A stretch of 35,240 nucleotides of DNA from Hymenobacter caeli (GTDB lineage Bacteria > Bacteroidota > Bacteroidia > Cytophagales > Hymenobacteraceae), in contig NZ_JABSNP010000032.1 of assembly GCF_013294115.1 (NCBI RefSeq), forward strand, positions 1 through 35,240, written 5' to 3'. Positions 14,690 to 21,442 of this stretch are shown here, in pieces. A model generated the notes under the pieces. The model had not been told where the DNA came from, did no database searches, and was given only the letters and a program-made list of their open reading frames with translations. Each line of letters opens with the position of its first letter. Positions within the stretch are counted from its first letter, which is position 1. The position numbers and the translations under genes were made by a program.

Positions 14690-16831
14690 CTACGGTTTGC
14701 GCTTGGCGTGGGCGGGAGGGGCCGGGGCCCCGGCCTGGATCAACGCGCCCACCAGGCGTACCAGGCTGTCGAGGTCGCGGTAGTCGAGCACTTCTACGGG
14801 CGAGTGCGAGTAGCGGCCGGGCCACGAGAGCGGTACCGACGGGATGCCGTAATTCAGGAATTCCAGGCCATCGGTGCCGCCCACCGTCATGCCCTCCTGA
14901 ATGGGAATGTGTTGGCGGTCGGCCAGCGCGTGCACGTTGCGCACCAAGTCGCGCCGCGCAAAGTTGATGCTCTCGACCACGCGAATAACCGCGCCCTGGC
15001 CCAGTGGGCAATGACCGAAAGCGGGTGACTCCTGCGGCGCGTCCGACGACACGAAGGTGTCAATCGGGTACACCGCGTCGGCATCGCGCAGGCCCTGGGC
15101 GGCGAAGGCCGCGCCCAGCAGGCCGATTTCCTCGCCCGTCGACCACACGCAGGTGACGCGGCAGGGCAGCTTGGCCGGGTCGAGGTGGCGCAGGTTGAGC
15201 AGCAGCGCCGCGCAGCCCGCCCGGTCGTCGAGGCCGCGGGCGGCGGCGCGGTTGGGCCCCAGCGGGCGCAGGGCCTTGGGCATGGTGGCGGTGGTGCGGC
15301 CCACCGCGATGCCCGCCGCCTGCGCCTGCTGCGCCGACGCGAAGCCCGCAAACACCGTGAGCGGCCCGGCCGCTGCCCGCTTGGTGGCGCTCAGGTATTG
15401 CGGGCGCGGCTCGAACACGGCCGGCACATCGGCCTGGCCCGGCCGGTGCAGCAGCGCCGGCTGGGCCTCCCACAGCCACGGGAACGCGCCGCCTTTCATG
15501 CCGAGCACCAGCCGCCCATCGGGCCGGATGGAATCGACCACGAAGCCCACCTCGTCCATGTGGGCCACGAATACCAGGTGGCGCTTGCCCTGGCCAAAGC
15601 TCAGCGTGAGGTTGCCGGCCTGGTCGGTGGTGGGCTTGGCCCAGGCGGGCAATTGCCGGGCAATGAACGCGCGCACGGGCGCTTCGGCGGTGCTCACGCC
15701 GTAGCTCGCCACCAGGCCCGCCAGCAGCTGGGCTTCGGGCGCGGGCTTCGGGAACGGGTATTGGGGCGGGGCGGGCGGGGCGGGGGCTAGGGCGGCGGCC
15801 GTGGTTGCCGCGCCCGCCGCCGCCCGCCACGCCCGCACGAGCTGCTGCACGTCGGCCACCGCCACGGCCTCGACGGGCGTGTGGGCGTAGCGGGCGGGCA
15901 GGCCCAGCAGGTAAGTGTGGGCGCCGGCGAGCTGCGCGTTGGGCAGCACGGGCTTGCGCGCCGGGCGGGAGGGTTGCGCCAGGGTTTGGCCGGGGAGGGC
16001 CGTGAACTCCTGGTCGGCCAGGAACTGCCCCGTGCCGGGGCCCTCGGCCTCCAGGCTGCGCTCGAAGCGGTACACCTCGTTGAAGGGGCCGTACCGGTTG
16101 GCCACGGCCTCAAAGCCCTTGTCGTTGAGCAGGTCGAGGGTCGTCCAGGCGATGACCGTGGTGCCCGGCGGCGGCGCGGCCAGCAGCGCCTGGGCGGCGG
16201 TGGCCAGGGCCACGGCGGCGGCTTTTTCGCGCATGGCCGGGGCGGCCACCCACTGCTGCGCCACCAGCACGGGCTGTTTCTCCAGCGCCACGGGGTCGAG
16301 CAGGCGAATGCCCTGCTGGGCCACGGCCGCCGCCGAAGCCGCGCCCACGTCCAGAAAAGCCGCCTGCCACGAAAAGGGCGGCAGCGTGCGCTCGGGCGCG
16401 GCCCGCAGGTTGTCGTAGTGCGACGACGGCACGCACGAAACGGCGTTGCGCGGCCCGCTGGCCGTGCCGATGCGCACGTCGTGCCCTTCCAGAAACTGGT
16501 GGTACAAGGCCCCCGCCGCCCCGCCGCCCACCGGGGCCACGCGCAGGTAGCCGTTGGCCTGAATCTGGCTCACCACGTAGCCCGGCTCGTCGAGCGGGGC
16601 CGCCAATAAGCGGCGCGGGCTGCCGCTGCCCACCACCAGCACGAGGCTGCCGAGCCGGTCGCGCCGCAGCGCGCCGGCTTTGAATAGCTGTTCTACGAAG
16701 CGGCTGGCTTCCTCTTCTCGGCCGCTTACGGCGCTGGTGCGCGCGTAGGCTTGCAGCAGCGCCGGCAGTTGTGCCTGTGCTGAGACGGCCCAGGTGCTTA
16801 GGGGAATGAGTAAAGCAAAGAAGCGCTTCAT
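14690..16831 (-). CDS. Secreted M42-like metallopeptidase with duplicated domain
   Basis: The 713-residue protein has a signal peptide (KRFFALLIPLSTWAVSAQA) and two M42/M20-like halves. The C-terminal half (from about 375) keeps the metal and catalytic residues: VFVAHMDEVGF (His, Asp), GLDDRAG (Asp), WSTGEEIGLLG (Glu-Glu), VSSDAPQ (Asp) and RYSHSPVEV (His). The N-terminal half has the same order but lost key residues: AAPLDEPGY in place of AHMDE, TLDLLNDKGF where GEE is expected, while AHTPVEAV remains. So the first half is probably a non-catalytic partner domain. ATG 16829-16831 is preferred to a TTG six bases upstream. It lies between menF and menD but has no evident menaquinone role. Confidence 0.85.
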   Translation of the reverse strand: MKRFFALLIPLSTWAVSAQAQLPALLQAYARTSAVSGREEEASRFVEQLFKAGALRRDRLGSLVLVVGSGSPRRLLAAPLDEPGYVVSQIQANGYLRVAPVGGGAAGALYHQFLEGHDVRIGTASGPRNAVSCVPSSHYDNLRAAPERTLPPFSWQAAFLDVGAASAAAVAQQGIRLLDPVALEKQPVLVAQQWVAAPAMREKAAAVALATAAQALLAAPPPGTTVIAWTTLDLLNDKGFEAVANRYGPFNEVYRFERSLEAEGPGTGQFLADQEFTALPGQTLAQPSRPARKPVLPNAQLAGAHTYLLGLPARYAHTPVEAVAVADVQQLVRAWRAAAGAATTAAALAPAPPAPPQYPFPKPAPEAQLLAGLVASYGVSTAEAPVRAFIARQLPAWAKPTTDQAGNLTLSFGQGKRHLVFVAHMDEVGFVVDSIRPDGRLVLGMKGGAFPWLWEAQPALLHRPGQADVPAVFEPRPQYLSATKRAAAGPLTVFAGFASAQQAQAAGIAVGRTTATMPKALRPLGPNRAAARGLDDRAGCAALLLNLRHLDPAKLPCRVTCVWSTGEEIGLLGAAFAAQGLRDADAVYPIDTFVSSDAPQESPAFGHCPLGQGAVIRVVESINFARRDLVRNVHALADRQHIPIQEGMTVGGTDGLEFLNYGIPSVPLSWPGRYSHSPVEVLDYRDLDSLVRLVGALIQAGAPAPPAHAKRKP

Positions 16832-16992
16832 AGGCAAGGCGAAGATTTAGTGGTAGCCAGTGGCGCGCGCGTTACCGTGCGCGGCCCCGCGCCGTTTCAA
16901 CGACTGTCGTTTTGGGCCGCGCACTGCGAAGTTCGCGCTGCCAGCACTGGCGCGCACGCGCATTTGGCGAGGCAAAGTAGGCGCGTGCGGCC

Positions 16993-18228
16993 TTACCCCA
17001 GCACCGCCGCCACGGTTTGCAGCTTCATTTCGGTTTCCTGCCACTCGCGCTCGGGGTCCGAGTCCACGGTGAGGCCGGTGCCGGCGTAGAGGATGGCCTC
17101 GTGGGCGCGCACTTGCAGGCAGCGCAGGTTCACGAAGAGGCGGGCCACGCCGGGCGCGGCCACGTTCACGGGGCCCAGGAAGCCGCTGTAGTAGGCGCGG
17201 TCGTAGCCCTCGTGGCGGCGCAAAAACTCCAGCGCGGCCCCCTTGGGCATGCCGCCCACGGCGGAGGTGGGGTGCAGCAGGCGCAGCATGTCGGTGCCCA
17301 GGCTGGCGGGGGAGGGCACGGCGCGCAGGTCCACCTCAAAATCGGTGCGCAGGTGCAGCAGCTGGCCGGCCACCACGGTGCGGGGCCCCGTTTCGTGGTA
17401 CTCGCGCAGCCGCAGCTGCTTGAAGCAGTTCACAATGTAGCGGGCCACCAAGGCCTGCTCCTCGATTTCCTTCTGCCGCCAGATGGCCGTTTGGGGCGAC
17501 GCGGCGGCCGTGGCGGGCTGCGTGGCGGCCAGCGCCACGGTGCGGAAGTGCCCGTCAGCCGTGACTTCGGCCAGCACCTCCGGGGTGGCCCCCAGCCAGG
17601 TGCCCACCCCCGGCACGCTCACCAGCGACACGAACGCCTGCGGGTACTTCGCGCCCAGCAAATCGAACGCCGCCAGCGGGTCGAAGCCCGGCGGCAGCGG
17701 GCGGCGGGCGGCCCGCGAGCTGACCACCTTCAGCACTTCTTTCGCCTCGATGGCGGCCACGCCCCGGCGCACCAGCCGGGTGTACTCGGCCTCGGTGGCC
17801 GCGTGCGGCGCGGGCTGCGGGCTGTGGTGCCAGGCCAGTTCGGCGGGCGTGGGCAGCGCGAGCCAGGCCGCGATGTTGGGCAGCAGCTCGCGGGCGGCGG
17901 GGGCCACGGCCACGGCGTCGGGCCGGGCCGGGTCGTAGCGCACGTCGGCGGGCAGGAACAGGGCCGGGTAGTGGTCGGAGTCGCGGAAGGGGAAGAAGGC
18001 GAACCCCGCCGGGGCCCCCGCGTCGAGGGCGGGCGGCAGGCCGGTGTAGGCGGCTTCGAGCGAGCGGGCCACCAGCAGCTGCGGGTGCGCGGCCCCGGGC
18101 TCGCGCCACGCCGCCAGCGGCCGGCCGGTGCGCAGGGCTCCGGCCACGAGGTGGCGCAGCCGGGCCGGGGCATCGAGGCCCGCGGCGGCGGCCGGCCACG
18201 GCAGCAGGCGGGGTTCGGGGGTGGGCAT
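16993..18228 (-). CDS. menF: Isochorismate synthase
   Basis: This 411-residue chorismate-binding enzyme shows KEVLKVVSSRAARRPLP, PQAFVSLVSVPGVGTWLGATPE-type sequence, the substrate block LLHPTSAVGGMPKGAALEFL, YDRAYYSGFLGPVN, and the C-terminal YAGTGLTVDSDPEREWQETE with Mg-binding acids. It converts chorismate to isochorismate, the first step to menaquinone (an EntC-type siderophore role is the alternative, but the neighbours are men genes). The ATG (18226-18228) overlaps the menI stop TAA (18228-18230), so the two are coupled. The first 100 residues are less conserved, as usual. Confidence 0.92.
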   Translation of the reverse strand: MPTPEPRLLPWPAAAAGLDAPARLRHLVAGALRTGRPLAAWREPGAAHPQLLVARSLEAAYTGLPPALDAGAPAGFAFFPFRDSDHYPALFLPADVRYDPARPDAVAVAPAARELLPNIAAWLALPTPAELAWHHSPQPAPHAATEAEYTRLVRRGVAAIEAKEVLKVVSSRAARRPLPPGFDPLAAFDLLGAKYPQAFVSLVSVPGVGTWLGATPEVLAEVTADGHFRTVALAATQPATAAASPQTAIWRQKEIEEQALVARYIVNCFKQLRLREYHETGPRTVVAGQLLHLRTDFEVDLRAVPSPASLGTDMLRLLHPTSAVGGMPKGAALEFLRRHEGYDRAYYSGFLGPVNVAAPGVARLFVNLRCLQVRAHEAILYAGTGLTVDSDPEREWQETEMKLQTVAAVLG

Positions 18229-18662
18229 TAGGCGGCGGGGCGGGCGGCGGGCGGCAAGTCAATCACCGCCATCGTGAGGCGGCTGAGGCAGACCAAGGCC
18301 CCGGTTTCTTCGTGGGTGATGCGGATTTCCCACACCTGCGTGCTGCGGCCGATGTGCACGGGCGTGGCCCGGCCCCGCACCCAGCCGTCGCGCACGCCCT
18401 TGAGGTGGTTGGCGTTGATTTCCAGGCCCACGCAGGCTTGCCTGGTCATGTCCACGCGCAGCATGGCCCCGAGGCTGCCCAGGGTTTCGGCCAGCGCCAC
18501 CGAGGCCCCGCCGTGCAGCAGGCCGAAGGGCTGGTGGGTGCGGCCATCGACGGGCATGCGGCCCTCGAGGTAGTCGTCGGTGAGGGCCGTCAGCTCGATG
18601 CCGAGGGCATCGGCCAGGGTGGAGCGGCCGGCGGTGAGGGCCTTTACTTCGTCAAGGGTCAT
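18228..18662 (-). CDS. menI: Hotdog thioesterase, probable DHNA-CoA thioesterase
   Basis: The 144-residue PaaI/YdiI-type hotdog protein has the family motif PFGLLHGGASVALAETLGS, with the catalytic Glu in the long helix. The closing strands (GRATPVHIGRSTQVWEIRI, LVCLSRLTMAVI) are also typical. It would hydrolyse 1,4-dihydroxy-2-naphthoyl-CoA after MenB. The specific assignment rests on its overlap with menF and closeness to menD and menB; other acyl-CoA substrates are possible. The start is ATG 18660-18662. A palindromic repeat (18689-18778) lies just upstream. Confidence 0.82.
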   Translation of the reverse strand: MTLDEVKALTAGRSTLADALGIELTALTDDYLEGRMPVDGRTHQPFGLLHGGASVALAETLGSLGAMLRVDMTRQACVGLEINANHLKGVRDGWVRGRATPVHIGRSTQVWEIRITHEETGALVCLSRLTMAVIDLPPAARPAA

Positions 18663-18688
18663 GGGGGTGTAGTAGTAACTATAAGGCG

Positions 18689-18778
18689 GTCATGCTGAGC
18701 GGAGCCGAAGCATCTCTACCGCTGACTAATCAGGATTTACTGCTGCGGGAGAGATGCTTCGGCTGCGCTCAGCACGAC
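18689..18778. repeat. REP-like palindromic intergenic repeat, copy 1
   Basis: The arms GTCATGCTGAGCGGAGCCGA (from 18689) and its near reverse complement ending CAGCACGAC (18750-18778) flank a core ACTGCTGCGGGAGAGATGCT. The copy at 24039-24132 shares the core and the arm ends but has different arm interiors. It sits between the divergent menI and histidine phosphatase genes. It has no coding capacity. Confidence 0.75.
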
Positions 18779-18848
18779 GTTCTACTAGTTATGTACCGAA
18801 TTCAAACCCGTACTTTGGGCCTTTGTTCCGCAAAACTACCCCCGAAAA

Positions 18849-19466
18849 TTGAGGCCCCGGACCATCTTCCTGCTGCGCCACGGCCAGACCGATTTCAACG
18901 TGCAAAACATCGTGCAGGGCAGCGGCATTGACTCCGACCTGAACGACACCGGCCGCGCCCAGGCCGCGCGGTTTTTGGCCGCCTACGGCCGCGTGCCGTT
19001 CGACAAAGTGTACACCTCGGCCCTGCGCCGCACCCGGCAGTCGGTGCAGGGCTTCCTCGATTTGGGCCTGCCCCACGAGTCGCACGCAGCCCTGAACGAG
19101 ATTAGCTGGGGCCGGCGCGAGGGCACCCGCATCACCGTGGCCGAAGACGCCGAGTACCGCGCCACGCTGGCCGCCTGGGCCGCCGGCGACGACACCGCCC
19201 GCCTGGAGGGCGGCGAAAGCCCCGCCGAGGTGGCCGCCCGCCAGCGCCCGTTCATCGAGCTGCTCAAGGCCCGCGCCGACGAGCACACCGTGCTCGTGTG
19301 CCTGCACGGCCGGGCCCTGCGCGTGCTGCTCTGCCAGCTGCTGCACTACCCGCTGAGCTGCATGCAGGGCTTCGAGCACAGCAACTTGTGCCTGTACAAG
19401 CTGGAGTTTACGGGCACGGTGTTCGTGGTGAAAAATTTCCTCGACACCGCCCACCTGCGCGACTGA
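18849..19466 (+). CDS. Histidine phosphatase family protein (phosphoglycerate-mutase-like)
   Basis: The 205-residue protein has the RHG signature FLLRHGQTDFN with the catalytic His near residue 11, the second-site VYTSALRRTRQSV, a mid-domain Glu (LNEISWGRREG) and the closing VCLHGRALRVLL with the second catalytic His. Such enzymes act through a phospho-histidine on sugar phosphates, nucleotides or phosphoproteins; the substrate cannot be told. The start is TTG 18849-18851, placed as expected two to nine residues before the first strand; no ATG is available. It runs toward pdhC but that gene has its own promoter. Confidence 0.9.
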   Translation: MRPRTIFLLRHGQTDFNVQNIVQGSGIDSDLNDTGRAQAARFLAAYGRVPFDKVYTSALRRTRQSVQGFLDLGLPHESHAALNEISWGRREGTRITVAEDAEYRATLAAWAAGDDTARLEGGESPAEVAARQRPFIELLKARADEHTVLVCLHGRALRVLLCQLLHYPLSCMQGFEHSNLCLYKLEFTGTVFVVKNFLDTAHLRD

Positions 19467-19500
19467 GCGCCGGGGCCCGCCGGCCGGGCGGCGGCCGGGA

Positions 19501-19531
19501 TTGGCGTGCCCAATTTTTCGGGCTAATTTTG
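19501..19531 (+). promoter_or_regulatory. Bacteroidota-type promoter of pdhC (TTG-N20-TAATTTTG)
   Basis: TTG at 19501-19503 and TAATTTTG at 19524-19531 match both elements of the Bacteroidota consensus with a 20-base spacer. The predicted start of transcription leaves a leader of about 24 bases before ATG 19559. This is the best promoter in the window. Confidence 0.65.
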
Positions 19532-19558
19532 GCCCTCCCAATTTAGCGCGACATCCCG

Positions 19559-21283
19559 ATGGCCGAAATCATAAAAATGCCCAAAATGAGCGACACGATG
19601 ACCGAAGGCGTCATCGCGGCCTGGCTCAAAAAAGTGGGCGACAACGTCAAGTCCGGCGACATCCTGGCCGAAGTCGAAACCGACAAGGCCACGATGGAGC
19701 TGGAGAACTACGACGACGGCACCCTGCTCTACATCGGCCCCAAGGAAGGCGAGGCCGTGGCCGTGGACGGCATCCTGGCCATCGTGGGCAAGCCCGGCGA
19801 AGACTTTGCGGCTCTGCTGAGCGGCGGCGGCGCGGCCCCCGCCGCGCCCAAGGCCGAGGCCGCCCCGGCCCCCGCGCCCGAAGCCCCCAAGCCGGCCCCG
19901 GCCCCCGCCGCCGAAGCGCCCAAAGCCGCCGCAGCCCCGGCCGCCGCGCCTGCCAACGGCAAGAAGGCCGCGGTGGTGCGCATGCCCAAGATGAGCGACA
20001 CGATGACCGAAGGCACCATTGCCGCCTGGCTAAAAAAGGTGGGCGATAAAGTGAAATCGGGCGACATCCTGGCCGAAGTGGAAACCGACAAAGCCACGAT
20101 GGAGCTGGAAAACTACGAGGACGGCACTTTGCTCTACACCGGCCCCAAAGAAGGCGAAGCCGTGGCCGTGGACGGCATCCTGGCCATCATTGGCGAGGAA
20201 GGGGCGGACATTCAGGCCCTGCTGGGCGGCCAGAGCGGCGGGGCCACCCCGGCTCCGGCCGCAGCTCAAGCGGCCCCCGCTGCCGAAGCACCCGCCGCCG
20301 CTGGCCAGGCCCCAAGCCCCGGCGACCTGGCTCCCGAAACGCCCACCGGACGCATCCTGGCCTCGCCGCTGGCCAAGAGCATTGCCAAGGAAAAAGGCAT
20401 TAACCTGGCCCAGGTGAAGGGCAGCGGCGACAACGGCCGCATCGTGCAGCGCGACGTGGAAGCCTTCCAGCCCGGCCAGGCGGCCGCGCCGGCCCCGGCC
20501 GCCGCCCCGGCCGCGCCCAGCGAATACATCGCCGCCGCCCTGCCCGAGGCCGCGCCCGCCGCGCCCGCGTCCAAGGACGCCCCAGCCCCGGCCGCTGCCG
20601 AAGGCACGTACACCGATACGCCCGTGTCGCAGATGCGCAAGGTGATTGCCAAGCGCCTGTCGGAGAGCTTGTTCACGGCCCCGCACTTCTACCTCACGAT
20701 GGAAATCGTGATGGACAAGGCGATGGAAACCCGCGTGAAGCTCAACGAGCTGTCGCCCGTGAAGCTGAGCTTCAACGACCTGGTGCTGAAGGCTTCGGCG
20801 ATGGCCCTGCGCCAGCACCCGGTGGTGAACTCGTCGTGGCTCGGCGACAAGATTCGCCAGAACAAGGTCATCAACATCGGCGTGGCCGTGGCCGTGGACG
20901 AAGGCCTGCTGGTGCCCGTGGTGCGCAACGCCGACGGCAAGGGCCTCTCGCAGATTGCCACCGAAGTGAAGGAGCTGGCCGGCAAGGCCAAGAGCAAGAA
21001 GCTCCAGCCCGCCGAGTGGGAGGGCAGCACCTTCACCATCAGCAACCTGGGCATGTTCGGCATCGACGAGTTCACGGCCATCATCAACCCGCCCGATGCC
21101 TGCATCCTGGCCGTGGGCGGCATCAAGCAAACCGCCGTGGTGAAGGACGGCCAGCTCGCCGTGGGCAACGTGATGAAAGTGACGCTGAGCTGCGACCACC
21201 GCGTGGTGGACGGGGCCACCGGCGCGGCCTTCCTGCAAACGCTGAAAAGCCTGCTGGAAGACCCGTTGCGGATGCTGATTTAA
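19559..21283 (+). CDS. pdhC: Pyruvate dehydrogenase complex E2 (dihydrolipoamide acetyltransferase)
   Basis: The 574-residue protein has two nearly identical lipoyl domains (about 1-80 and 138-218), each with the lipoylated Lys in ETDKATMEL (Lys43 and Lys178). Ala/Pro-rich hinges link them. A peripheral-subunit-binding domain follows (about 263-302: GRILASPLAKSIAKEKGINL). The catalytic CoA-acyltransferase domain ends in SCDHRVVDG with His547 and Asp551. It transfers acetyl groups to CoA in the pyruvate dehydrogenase core. The paired lipoyl domains are also a strong DNA repeat. No E1 or E3 gene is adjacent. A branched-chain or oxoglutarate E2 is less likely given the MPKMSDTMTEG start typical of PDH. 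Confidence 0.93.
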   Translation: MAEIIKMPKMSDTMTEGVIAAWLKKVGDNVKSGDILAEVETDKATMELENYDDGTLLYIGPKEGEAVAVDGILAIVGKPGEDFAALLSGGGAAPAAPKAEAAPAPAPEAPKPAPAPAAEAPKAAAAPAAAPANGKKAAVVRMPKMSDTMTEGTIAAWLKKVGDKVKSGDILAEVETDKATMELENYEDGTLLYTGPKEGEAVAVDGILAIIGEEGADIQALLGGQSGGATPAPAAAQAAPAAEAPAAAGQAPSPGDLAPETPTGRILASPLAKSIAKEKGINLAQVKGSGDNGRIVQRDVEAFQPGQAAAPAPAAAPAAPSEYIAAALPEAAPAAPASKDAPAPAAAEGTYTDTPVSQMRKVIAKRLSESLFTAPHFYLTMEIVMDKAMETRVKLNELSPVKLSFNDLVLKASAMALRQHPVVNSSWLGDKIRQNKVINIGVAVAVDEGLLVPVVRNADGKGLSQIATEVKELAGKAKSKKLQPAEWEGSTFTISNLGMFGIDEFTAIINPPDACILAVGGIKQTAVVKDGQLAVGNVMKVTLSCDHRVVDGATGAAFLQTLKSLLEDPLRMLI

Positions 21284-21327
21284 TCCCTGGTGCGCGCCGA
21301 CGCAGCAGAAATATTCCGTTTTACCTT

Positions 21328-21358
21328 AAAAATCAGCCCATACAGGGCTGATTTTTTT
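21328..21358 (+). terminator. Intrinsic terminator after pdhC
   Basis: The stem AATCAGCCC (21331-21339) and GGGCTGATT (21345-21353), with a five-base loop, is preceded by an A-run and followed by seven T. It lies about 45 bases after the pdhC stop. Confidence 0.88.
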
Positions 21359-21442
21359 GTTTCTACTCCCCAGCGAGCCTTTTTGCCGGGGCTGGGCAGG
21401 GGAATGGCCTATATTTACGCCCTACCTACTTTTCGCTGAATT

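Noticed and set aside
16832..16992. GC-rich spacer with CGCGCGC runs between menF and the peptidase gene
   Set aside because: Short open frames here have no start context, motif or promoter. A near-consensus TACTTTG on the minus strand was noted, but its spacing within the box is one base short.
19559..20218. Strong DNA repeat at the start of pdhC
   Set aside because: It is explained by two tandem lipoyl domains, which is normal for E2 proteins.
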